64,000 nt of DNA from Isoetes taiwanensis (lineage: Eukaryota; Streptophyta; Lycopodiopsida; Isoetales; Isoetaceae): assembly GCA_021234155.1 (NCBI GenBank), contig JAJEKV010000072.1, forward strand, positions 1,039,918 through 1,103,917, written 5' to 3'. The position numbers were made by a program, and so were the translations under genes. The notes beneath the pieces are model-generated. The model saw only the letters and a list, made by a program, of their open reading frames with translations, was not told the DNA's origin and searched no databases. Shown here piece by piece: positions 46,242-57,452 of the stretch; position 1 is the first letter of the stretch; each line of letters begins with the position of its first letter.

Positions 46242-46330
46242 AGAAGCATTGGTAGTTCACTTGTCAAAGGTGCGTGACTCGTAACTAGAAGGTTGCGAGT
46301 TTGAGTTTAGTTTTGTGCAACTACCCTTTT
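46242..46330 (+). mobile_element. tRNA-derived SINE head, Thr(CGT)-like
   Basis: AGCATTGGTAGTTCACTTG resembles a Pol III A box. ACTCGTAACTAGAAGG would be an anticodon arm with CGT, and GTTGCGAGTTTGAGTTTAG resembles the B box (GGTTCGANTCC). The order and spacing are those of a tRNA-Thr, but the acceptor stem is not paired, so this is a SINE head or tRNA pseudogene, not a functional tRNA. Confidence 0.55.
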
Positions 46331-46439
46331 GCATCAGATATGCGACCATCTTTATATATCAAGTACAATAAGTTGATAGAGACCCTCCTTTGCTTAGCCA
46401 ATTACGAACAACTATGGTTGGATTATTTATTTGCAAAAT

Positions 46440-47640
46440 TGCTGATCCCGACATTATCGAGCAACAATTGACGATGTGGGCTCTCACCGCGAGGCTGATT
46501 CATGCCAGACTTTTCGGTATTAAGCATATTTTTCTAGGACCTTAATTGTGATATATGAGAAATCATTTGGGAAGGACTTATATTCCTTTGCTTTGTGATT
46601 TTGCAAAGAAAGGCCTTTGAGGCGTATGCCCGCGGAAAGATATATAGATGAGATAATTCGGGGGATCCCTATGGTTCTGCAAAATGTGGTCTACCAAGTG
46701 TATCAGGCATGTTCAGGCCAACTAATATCGATAGGTTAATCATTCAACAGTAGTATTGAGGTTCATCAGGGATGCCCACTCTCTCCAACACTATTTGATC
46801 TTTACATTCATTAGTTGGAAGGTTTGCTTGCTGAACATGGGGGCAATGGGACTCAGCTTATGCACCAAATCATTATCCAGCTCATATACCAACAATGTGG
46901 ATGTCTTAGGCACACCCGGATGGTACATTGCATCACGGATGCCATGCTTGTTGCCAGAGACCGACATGCATATTAGCTTTGGCTGAGCTAAAGTGGCCTT
47001 CGTGTTATCCTCCGTAAATCAAAAGTCTCCCTCATTCACTTATGAGAATAAAAGTGGAGGTACACATAGTATTTAGGAATGGGAGATTCCTTCTACCGTT
47101 TGACGCTTCTATATCCGATTCGTGGCGGCTTGTATATGTCTGTCTGAGAACAATAGTCATAAAAAGCGAAGCTGTATGGTACAGGCCCATCAAAGCGCTA
47201 CTTGATTTAAGGTATTTGGAACTGCTCACTATCTGGGACCAAAGTCACGAGGCTGGGTAGGTATTCCTTGCAGTGCGGAATGACTTGGGAGAAGATGCAG
47301 TGTTCCTACCTTCGCCACTTTGGGGGCGCCAGATTCTTTTGCAGGCAACATGTTTCTTGCCTCTCTAGAGGGTTGCAATCGATCGCCACATCATCTACTT
47401 TCAAAGTGTAGTCAGTATGGGTAATGATCGTCTCCTCAACCTTGCTTACATTGTGGCAATGAGTCCACAATGCCTCAAAGCTTATTGGAAAAAAAAAGGA
47501 GCTCAATGGCTCTCCCGATGGAATGTGCACAAGAGGAAAGGTGCATACAAATACAGATAGAAGATCACCCCAGTGGCACCGGATGCCAGGTGCCTTTGAA
47601 CATGTTAAATTCGACAAACTACCGGCGCCCGGGTTAATCC
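46440..47640 (+). pseudogene. LINE reverse transcriptase, decayed
   Basis: Plus strand: CDFAKKAFEAYARGKI (motif A, one frameshift, about 46596), then VHQGCPLSPTLFDLYIH, LEGLLAEHGGNGTQL (motif B, about 46760-46850). The DYADD region is destroyed. Post-RT text MGNDRLLNLAYIVAMSPQ continues near 47428. This is the same broad LINE type as the one at 3.8-5.4 kb but on the opposite strand. Confidence 0.75.
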
Positions 47641-48284
47641 TATATGATTGAATAGAGGTCATGGTACTGCATGTTACCCATGAAGAAATGCACACTCATC
47701 GCCTCAATTTGCGCGGTGCATATCATACTCAAAATTATAATGACCCGGAGGATGGATTGAGGGAGGTCTTGTGAGGAACATGAATTTTTGATCTTGCCAA
47801 GCTGGGAGTAAATTGGAGAATGAGTGCCACACTCTCTTGAAGCTGTCAGAGCATTGACCATATCGAGGAGCCTTACGCTAGCAGGAGTTGGTCACACGAC
47901 TAACCCGATCCACTTTATGTCTGATATTGTTGGGCGACCCCGGTGTGATTCTTGGGATTATTTGTTCAAGATGTAATGGATATGCGCACTCAGCTATATC
48001 TTTGGACAGTATCTTAACATGTATCATAATATATCATGATATATTCTTGTACAATTTATCAGCACTTTTATTACGGCCAAGGATTTTCCCTTGAAAACCC
48101 TTCGAGGCGGCGGTTTTTTAATCCTGACAATAATGTGTTTGTTGTGCTCTTTTGATTGGGCCCTACAAGCCTATTGGTCTGCCTAGACAATAAAAATCCA
48201 TTCAATTTACTCCAATTCTTAGTTATAACTTTTATCTTTGTATCAATCAAGTAGATCTCTATGTCCAGTCCTTTGAATTTGATA
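47641..48284. other. No gene seen
   Basis: Possible degraded tail of the LINE above. No clear end or poly(A) was found. Confidence 0.35.
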
Positions 48285-48465
48285 GTCCATCGCGGCAATG
48301 CTTTAGTAGTTAGACTTTTGGTTTGACTTGATTCAGCCACAAGTTCAAATCCTACTGGCTATGGCTGGGTGGGAGACATGGTGAGTGAAAATCTCACCAT
48401 GTAAAGTTGTCCACCTTAAGGTGCTCATACTGATCCCTCCCTCCAATAAAAAAAGAAAAAAAACT
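48285..48465 (+). mobile_element. tRNA-like SINE with A-rich tail
   Basis: TTTAGTAGTTAGACTTTTGG (A-box-like, about 48303), CACAAGTTCAAATCCTAC (B-box-like, about 48339), then a body containing ATGGTGAGTGAAAATCTCAC and an A-rich end (AATAAAAAAAGAAAAAAAAC, about 48447). A-to-B box spacing and the tail suit a SINE. No target duplication was confirmed. Confidence 0.5.
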
Positions 48466-49955
48466 CCACCTTTCAATCAATATTTTAAATTGCATTGTAT
48501 CTTCTCATTCCTTGAAGGTGCTGATAGATCTATAGAACTGTGGATAATGTTGCTGATATCTTGACCTGCAAGATTACCCATAATAGAAAGTTATTTCAGA
48601 GATATTACTGGTATGATTTAAGCTATAATATATAATCGAGTTGTCTAGATGTTTTAAATTATGATGTTAATGTCCAAACCGAAGAAAATATTATTGTACC
48701 TTTATAAGAAAAGAGATCTATTAGCATCTTAAATTCACTCTAGTATTGCATTATGATAGTATGCAGAGCCAAAAATCCCCAAAATGGCATCTTCCGTGTA
48801 TTTTGCTCCATTTAACGTGCACCTTTGTAGATCATCTGGAAGTTAGGATTCTAGATAGAGTTAGCATTTCGTATCTCTAGTAGAGCTATTCTAGAACCCT
48901 CAGTCTAGATCTTGAACCCTAATCAATGAACCTTAACTGCAAGTTAGATGCATGTGTTTAGGATTAGATGTTATTCTCATTATTTATCATGTTATGTGGA
49001 TATATGATGTTGGTTGATCATCTTTGATCCTCTTGTATTGGGAAGGGGGGTAGAGACCTAGTAGCCATTATTTAGATGTTGCTCCTTGTTTAGACCCCTT
49101 AGTTCCTAGATCGCGGCACATTGCGGAACCCACCCACCTCTGGGGGCTATGGAGTGACTTAGCATACCATGAAGGCTAGTGGCAAGTGGAAGGAGTTCCC
49201 TGCTTCGGCTGGCTGACTCGCGGGGACCCATAGCGGGCCTAGGCCTATAGTGATCACTTCTGTTGGGCGGGTATGGGTCAGGCCTCTTCGGAGTCAATGG
49301 TATAAGCCACGACTCTCAAGATTACAGCGGGTGTCGGCTGGCTCTCTTGTTTTGGGGGTTGGTCGGGTAGGAGTGGTGTCGCATGCATGACCTTCTAGCC
49401 ATCCATGGAGCCACTAGACCTCGGGAAGGGGAGATGTAACCCTTTACCTGCTCCGGTTAGGGAGATGCAACCGGGTAGTGCGATGGGTGATGCCATGAGA
49501 TTGCATATCCCAGGCAAGTTATTATCCACGCCCGAGCGATTACTTTATGCGCAAAGTATGCCTGAAAGGGTGGATGGAATCGAAAACCTAGGCATCTATA
49601 ATACGACCACGCCGACTATTATATCAGTCTGGTCTATCTTGAAGCTGACCGTCAATCTACTTCCCTTAAGTCACAGCACGGGTAGGAACTTCGTATGTTT
49701 TTATGGTATGTTGATATCTTTGATGTAACTATAGTTGTATGGATGTGCTACCCTTGAGTAGTTGGATGTATTGTTATTGTTAGTGCTGAAGCATTTTGTT
49801 ATGCTTTAAGTTGTTATAGGGCCCATAGGGGGAAGGCGTGCAAGAATGTCTGTCCCCTTCGCACTAGAATACCTTGGGTCGGAGGATAGGCGGAGGCCCA
49901 TGTGGCGAAGAGTTTGGATGGGGATTTCGAGATGTATGATCGAGCATTGTATATT
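48466..49955. other. No gene; GC-rich middle
   Basis: 48.47-49.0 kb is AT-rich. 49.02-49.73 kb is clearly more GC-rich, with short chance frames on both strands, and could be LTR or leader sequence of a Gypsy-type element. No ends were defined. Confidence 0.35.
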
Positions 49956-49959
49956 TGGT

Positions 49960-51760
49960 GGGGAACGCCAAACATCTGAAGCAGGAAATTTCACCTCCAA
50001 TCTTTTGTAATGGGTGAATCTAATGCACATCGGTAGACAATTTCAAATGGAGTTTTCTGTGTTACCAAATGAACAATATTGTTATATACAAATTCTAGCA
50101 TATGTATAGATAATTTTCCCGCGGAGTTTTCCTTTCTGCTACATAAGCCCATAACATATCTTCAATAGTTCTGTTAACAAGTTCTGTTTGGCCATCTATT
50201 TGAAGATGATAGGCCGTAGAAAACTTCAAAGTGGTCCCAAATTCTTCATAAGTCCTGACCAAAATTTGCTACAGAACATTAGATCCCTATCCATGATAGT
50301 TGCATCAGGCAATCCATGTATCCTAAATATCTCCTTCAAAAAGAGTTTGCTTGCTTGAGGAGCTGTCATAGTGGACTTATAATGAATGAAATGAGCTTGT
50401 TTAGACAGTCTTATGAGAAGAATTTGAGAATCTCTGGATAAAATCCATAGTAATGTGCTTCCAGTGCGCTTCTGGAATTGGTAAGGGTTGTAACAATCTA
50501 GTCGGCTTAGTTGAAGCTTTGACTTATTGACAAACTGTATAAGTTGAAGCTTTGACTTATTGACAAACTGTATAAGCTTCTACATCTCTTCTAATATCCC
50601 TTTCCAATTTAGGCCAATAGAATCGCCTTTTGATAGTAGCAAGTAACTTGAACTCCTCAATGCCCAGAATAAAGAGATTCATTCTGCCAATATACCTATG
50701 TAACATATAAGTGATTTTGGTACAAAAGGGAACCATTGTGCAACCTGTATTCCAAGACCTTTTTCTTCTATTGATGGAATGGTACTGCGAAAGAAGGATC
50801 ATTCCTATAATCCAATTTCATTGGGTCCAAATTAATGATCCTAGCAATAGACATTGCATGTGTAAAGATCATGCTTAAAGCATCAGCGACCTTTTTTTCA
50901 TTCCCTAATTTATACTCTAATTGCATGCCCTCAAAGTCTTTTATAGTATCAATGAGTTTTAACTAGTATTGCATTTATTATATCTTGAGTTTGAATATGC
51001 CTCAAACTCCACTGATCAAATCGGGCTATGAATTTAGACTGTATCAAGTAATGTCTCCATTTCTTTAGGGCATGTACTAAAGCAATCAACTCTTTCTCAT
51101 AAGTATTGTATCTCTGTCCAGAAGGCTTTAGTATATGACTAATGTAAGCTAATGGATGACCATCTTGTATAAACACTGCTCCAATAGCACTACCGCTTGC
51201 ATCTGAACACGTTATAAATGGTTTGTTCCAATCAAGTAGAGCTAATACATGTTCAGTTACCATCTTATGCTTCAAATCCTGAAAAGCTCTTTCTGCATTA
51301 TCATTCCATTGAAATGGTATATCCTTTTTCATAATGTTATTTAAGGGAAGGGTTATCTTCGCAAAGTCCTTCATGAATCGGCAGTAATAGTTGCACAATT
51401 GTACAAATGAACATAATTCTTTGACATTATTAGGTCGGGGCCAGTCAAGAATAGTCTTTACCTTATCTGCATCCATTCTAATCACGTCTTTGAATACAAT
51501 GTACCCAAGATATCCAACTTCTTGCATAAAGAAACAGCTTTTGGATTCGTTAATAAATAACTGATTTTGTCTGAGAAGATCAAAAACTTGTGGAAGGTGT
51601 TTCTTATGTTGCTCTATGGATCTACTATAGACAAGAATGCCATCAAAGAATATAACAAATGCCAAAACTCTCTTTTCGAGTCAATGACAAAGTTGCGGGG
51701 CATATTCTTGCGGAATCAAATGGCATCCTCACGAACTCATAATGTCCAAAAATGATTACG
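49960..51760 (-). pseudogene. Gypsy RT, RNase H and integrase, broken
   Basis: Minus strand: a damaged GHYEFVRMPF leads to a damaged motif C (FFDGILVYSRS instead of YxDDILVYS), then EVGYLGYIV, LDWPRPNNVKELCSFVQLCN (RT end) and QWNDNAERAFQDLK. RNase H follows with FITCSDASGSAIGAVFIQDG and YEKELIALVHALKKWRHYL (50949-51665). Integrase pieces are KRRFYWPKLERDIRRDVEAY (50557-50802), THFIHYKSTMTAPQASKLFL and LKEIFRIHGLPDATIMDRD (about 50300). The end lies near 49960. A 33-bp in-frame duplication is at 50509-50574. Stops and shifts are frequent, and LTRs were not found. Confidence 0.9.
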
Positions 51761-52650
51761 AAGTTGTTTTCTCAATATCGACTCCTTAATCGAGTTGATG
51801 ATGCTTTGACTTAAGGTCCTATCTTGCTAAATATCACGAGAACCTACGTAGTTCATCAAGCGGTCGGCACTCCTGAGCTTTGGAATTTATGCTTTGATTG
51901 TAAATTTGCCATGTAATCATGCACATTATATATCATATCCTTCTTTTTTATCGAATATGAGGGGCTCCAAAGAGGGCTGCTTGGCTGAATCAGTGCCATT
52001 CAACATCTCCTTATTTGCTTTTTCGGCTCGGCTTCTCAAAATGAGTTACTCATGGCTCTATTTGGAGGGTTTGCATCTGAGTGCAAATATTAGCATGGTC
52101 TTCAAGGCGAGGTGGAGGAAGATCTGAATCCTATATTTAAGCGAATCATCAAATTTCTAAAAAGAACCCATCTGATTCGGGAGGGTGATGAGCTCAGTCT
52201 CTCAAATGGATAAAATATGACTCAATGTCTTTTTGTATTAATGTCTTTGCTTGATGTGAAGCAAAGGTTCACATTATTCACAAGAAACTTATACATGGCC
52301 CGGCCTGGCGGTATGGCAGCATTCTCTTCCTTGGCCTTCTGAAAATGACATGGTGCATAGAAAGCTTGGTCTTTGACTAAATCATTAGAGAAATGCATTA
52401 AAATGAAAGTTAAAGGGATCTTAGCATCATATGTTTTGTGGCGGATATATCTAGATACGGCTTCATTGCCAAAAAAGCTCCCTTAAGCGGTGTTTGAGTG
52501 GAAAATACTGTTTGGTGCAACAAGTCACGTCTATATTTATCAGAGACTATATGGGCTAGATACGGGGAAAAGTAATTGCATCAAAACAGAAGATGAATGA
52601 ATTGACCATACATTGTAAATCACGGGAAAACATTGAAAATATTCTGACAT
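51761..52650. other. No gene recognised
   Basis: Chance frames only. 52080-52200 (EGEVEEDLNPIF-like text) looks coding-like for about 40 codons but matches nothing known to me. Confidence 0.3.
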
Positions 52651-52654
52651 AAAC

Positions 52655-53013
52655 TAAATTCCAATCTTTTTGACAATTATGAGTGCAAGATGGTGAAAAA
52701 GCTTTTGTGAATGCCAGTGCATTGGCTAATATAATCAAAATTTTGTAAAGAAATACATGTTGGTTCAGCATTGTCGTGTTTTGTTTGTGATAAGTGATAA
52801 ATGTTGTTCATATAGCATAGCAAATTCAATCTTTTGACAATTATGGAGTTAAGATGGTGAAGAAAAAGCTTTGTAATCTGATGCATTGGCTAATGTCATT
52901 TGCTTAAAGAAATACATGTTGGTTGCTATTGATGGTGATAAATGTTGTTACTATAATGTGCTTAAAGAAATACATGTTGGTTGCTATTGATGGTGATAAA
53001 TGTTGTTACTATA
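52655..53013. repeat. Nested tandem repeats
   Basis: An outer repeat of about 170 bp (TTTTGACAATTATG...AAGATGGTGAA...GCATTGGCTAAT...AAAGAAATACATGTTGGTT...GTGATAAATGTTGTT) occurs at 52660 and 52832. The last part then repeats perfectly as a 55-bp block at 52901-52955 and 52959-53013. Confidence 0.75.
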
Positions 53014-55690
53014 TAGCGTAGAGAGATCTGCATGTGAGAGATCGGCCAGTCACCGGGGGTTGCTAATAGCCCTATTCATTTTACATTTGCTCATCAATAT
53101 GTTTTTTGCAAGCGTGGCCAGGCAGTTTTGGCACCATAGCCATAGCCTTTGGGCACTTTTAGGATGTGTGCCGGTGGAAAATTTAGCATAGGCCTAATTT
53201 GAACCATGTATTTCATTACGAATAGGAAAATGCATAAAGCGGTGCCTAGCGTGGCCGGGGCATATAGTTATGGCGGACGGAATCCTTGAGGAAGAAGGCG
53301 TTCTAGTAGTGCCATTTAAAATACGAGGGCCACATAGCACCTCTGGTGCATATCCTCTTGCGCCTCTGGGGAAGGTTTTGCATTATCATAGCCAATATTG
53401 AAGCATTCTGCCAGCCGTTTCCAGTCGGTTGCCCAACCATATCATCAATTTAAATTTTGCATTTGCCAAATCTACGCTCCCCATGGATCCCGCGATCCCA
53501 TTTTGTTTATAGGCCACGCTACATACTAGAAAACCCTCTCTTCACGCCCAACAATCGAGAGATTTCTTGACAGCGAAGAAGAACTAACTTGCATAATGCG
53601 TGGATATGGATTTTTGTTGTGGATCTGCTGGGGCGATGCGAGAGATCCACAATAGGTGATTCTTGGCCTGAATCTTGCTACTTGGGTTTGTGTAGATTAT
53701 TATCTTCCCCTTTTTATCCACATGCGGCTCACGAAACGGGGTACCCACAAGGTGTTGTTCCTTCTGAAATGTTGCAATGCTAGAAGGAGGTGGGTGATTA
53801 GGGAAAAGTACCAACAAATTGATTGTCGTTGAGCTTTAAGTCTTGAAGACCAGCCACATTTTAAGCAAGGGAGGAATAGTTCTGGCTGGTTTTGCGAAGC
53901 CGCAACTTCTCTAGGTTTCACATGCTTCCCCTTTGCATGGATAGACCCATAAGCAATGGCCCTTGCTGATTATTGGCACGAAAACTACCAATCTTGAGCC
54001 GGTAAAACTTCGAGGAGAATGCCCCTGAGAGATGATTGTAGGCGGATGCAATTTTGAAGACTTAATTAGGTCATGTTTCAAGATATGGTCGGTATTCGCC
54101 ATAGAGATTAGTGTTTGTGAGAGACAAAGTGGTGAGTTAGGAGCATTGAGCAAGGCCATCCGGCAAGAATCCATCCACCGATGCCCGTTCAAGCTAGTTA
54201 TTCTCACAGGTATATGAGAGTAAGATTAGCAAGACTAACAAAGAAATCTGCGTATGGTATCCATTTATTACCTCGGTGTAATACATGTAAGCCATGTAGG
54301 ACACTTAAAGATGGAGACTTCTGTGAATTTATTTATCCTGATTTAGAGACATTAGATGCTTCATGTTATTGATTTCTAGACTCTTGTACCTTGAAGATTC
54401 AGAGACACCTCTATGGCTACCTGAGTTACCTATACATTTACATATTTCCATCTTCCTCCACAAAGATGCATTAGCCCACTCATTTTGCTTTATCAGCATT
54501 TTATTCCTTTCAAAAGCTTCATGTGCTTGACACACTCTTTGGATCAGTCAAGCCCCAATAGAGTTCGGGCGTGATAGAAAAGACTAACGTTGTGTAAAAG
54601 ATACAAGCCAAAACGGCTTTGGCATTATTGAACACAATTCTTATGATCACACAATCACATTTGCTTTATCAGGATCCCTTTTTTATATATTCTCTCCAAC
54701 TTTGTTGGCTCAAGAAATGCACATTAAGCCTTGATTACTTAGTAAGCAGCGGGGAACTTACAAATCTAGATCAGCCAGAACTCTGAATACCCACAATTTT
54801 TAACATATTATAATCGGAAAAAGTTCTTGAAACGAGTTTATGAGTTTATGTCTTGATGGAATCGTTTTGGATGGCGGCTTGCTCGAGCCACGATTAGACA
54901 GTGGCCGGACAACTTTTTGGGCGGATTTAGAGATGAATTGGATGGTAGAACCAAAATATTTTCAAGCCCCAGGTTAGAAAGGCATTTTTTTAAGTACACT
55001 GTTGCTCAGGAATACGCCATGGCGAGGAGATTCATTTAGCTGATGCCGGCCAGACCAAATAACGAAAAAAATAGATGTTGTGTTTGTTGTTCGCAGTAGG
55101 GGCGTTACGTGTTTTGACCATCTCAAGCACTCGGCGATCTTAGGCGCCAAACTGCGTCAGCGGTGACCCTCGGATCCGCCATGGCGAAGCAAGTCGGATC
55201 TCCATATCACCGCGAAGTTGAAGTTACCTTTAAAACATATTTGAGTGAGGGTAGAAAAGAAAATTTCCTCGCTTTTAGAAGGCTGCTTGAACCTCCGTGA
55301 TAGCAGTAGCGGATCGTGTGGTGATCTACGCCGGAATGGGAAGCTGAGGGAAGGGAAGTGGAGGCAGAGCATGCGGCGAAGGAGATTCATTCAAAGTGAA
55401 TAAGAACAAAAGCGTAAGCATCCTAAAGGTTTTTGGCACTCTTGAATTTAGAAATGCAATGGTAAATCACGTGTCAAGGCGAGGGCTACGTAAACCAGAA
55501 AAAATTAGTTCCCTATTTTTTAAGAACAGAAATGTTACTGCTTTATATATGGTATGATAGTCAACTTTCAAAACTATTGGCTACCCATCAAGAATCATTT
55601 TAATAGTCCTTTGACGATAGTTGGGTTGGACATCATATTGAGTTCGCCATCCTATTCCGAGAATTACATCACAATTCCCAAATCAGCTAT
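53014..55690. other. No convincing gene
   Basis: Only short frames. One minus-strand frame, 55157-55390, begins MNLLRRMLCLHFPSLSFPFR, an Arg/Ser/Leu-rich presequence-like stretch with a GTAAC donor about 165 bp in. It could be an orphan first exon, but nothing downstream supports it. Confidence 0.3.
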
Positions 55691-56460
55691 TAAGAGTACC
55701 CTGCGCTAACCTTTGCCTCTACTGTGAAGGAGCTGGTCATATTGCTTGTGGATGTCATGTTAAGCTCCCAAATCAGTCAGAAAACTCCAGAGGCTGGTCC
55801 GAGTAGTGGGAGTCACTCGACAACTGGACGCCATTTCTCAGGCTCTTTCCATATGTAATGAAGGGTTTGTCCCATTGGATAAGGTCAATGGGGAATCTTT
55901 TATCTCAATATCATTGGAGTCAGAGGTTGGGAGGTTGGAAGCACTGGCACAACTTAGTAGTGGTGCAAATACTTGCTTTACGGATAATGTGTTTGCTTAT
56001 AAGCAGCAATTCCAAAAATCAGAGTTGAGCATCCCAGTTCTATTGGTGTGATTGATGGACGTGAGATCTCCTCAGAGCGCAATCATAGAATGTATTGCAC
56101 CTCTTCAGGTTTTCTTCGAGGTTGCTTCTTGTAGCATTTCCTTCAATCTCATTGTTAGCCCTCATGCGCCAATAATCTTCGGTCTCCCCTTGCTCGAGTT
56201 GCATAATCCATGAATTAATTGGCATTCTAGATTTTTCCTCTTTGCTGATTCTAGATCTAGTCCCAGTTCACCTGCAATTCTTGCCTCTGCAATAGCATCT
56301 ATTACAACGTGTGTCGTATTGTAGGTCCCTGATTCCGCTTTTGTTCATGTTCTAATTCATGTTTCTGCTTCATGACCTGATCCGGTCCCTGTCTCTGCTT
56401 CAGTTCATTTTCTAGATGAGGTCCTAGTTCCAGTTCCTGATTTGGACTTTGCGAAGTCCA
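55690..56460 (+). pseudogene. Gypsy zinc knuckle and protease region, decayed
   Basis: Plus strand: NLCLYCEGAGHIACGC (CCHC knuckle, about 55710) is followed in shifted frames by SAIIECIAPLQVFFEVASCS and APIIFGLPLLELHNP (about 56080-56210), typical of the aspartic-protease stretch of Gypsy polyproteins. The catalytic DSG is not seen. The remainder becomes Val/Pro-rich. RT does not follow. Confidence 0.6.
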
Positions 56461-57452
56461 AATAAAATGTCTTTGATATTAACAAAGGTTATGTCATCTG
56501 CAATACAAACACAAAGGATGCAAGCAAGTTGAAGCCCTCCTTCTAAATTTGGCCAAGGCCAAGCAGTTTGAAAAAGAATGTTGAGCAAAAAAACTGGGAT
56601 AAAACCTGATTACCAAGATGCTCCAGGAAAAAGGAAGCACTCTTCTTGCCTGCAATGGGCTGCTCTCCAACCAAGTCTGCATTTCGAATCAAGTATGGAT
56701 CTGAAGCCAAAAGCCATGCATCTTCCATCTCTCAAAATGTCGTAAGAAAAGCCAAAACACTAGCTAGAAACAAACCTTCAAGTGCATCTACCATCGCCAC
56801 ACAAAGAAACAATATTTCCCGATCCAAGGAGGAAAGAAAACATTATGAAGTTAGTAATTTCCACTAGGAATGGAGTTAGTAATTTCCACTAGGAATTTGA
56901 TGATTGCCGGGTTGTGCTGATTCCATACAAATCGGTACGGGGAGGCATGTACCCATTCATAATCTCTAGAGTTTGTAGACCACAAGAGACACTGTGCTGT
57001 CAAACTTATCAACTCTCTCCGATCAAACTAATTCAACCAAGAAGCTGCCAGATCTAGAGTTAAACAGAGTTAAAAATTGCAGTTTAATTTATGCAAAGAA
57101 CAATCAATAAATTATATGCAGGTATCCGTGGGGCCATCCGTGTTTAAACCAATTAAAATCTCAGACTTGGCCATAGTTTAAACAAATAACCATCATATCA
57201 TCTCCATGAAAGAACATGTACAGAAACAAGAATGAACATGTAGGGCGCCATGTCAGACACATGGCCAACTAGATGTATATTACAACATACAAGAACGGTT
57301 CAACATAATTGAAGGATGCATTGTGGCGAGTGTTGCTATATTTTTAGCCAGCACAAGCACAAACTCATTCACCAGTAGTGAATATGGGATTAATTTTTCG
57401 AAATATTAAATTGCTAGAATACATCAGCAGGTTACTGCTACAAGCTCTCAAT
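56461..57452. other. No gene; RNR 3' side
   Basis: Between the Gypsy remnant and the RNR stop codon. A 22-bp block (GTTAGTAATTTCCACTAGGA start) is duplicated at 56850 and 56875. The last few hundred bases should include the RNR 3' UTR. Confidence 0.4.
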
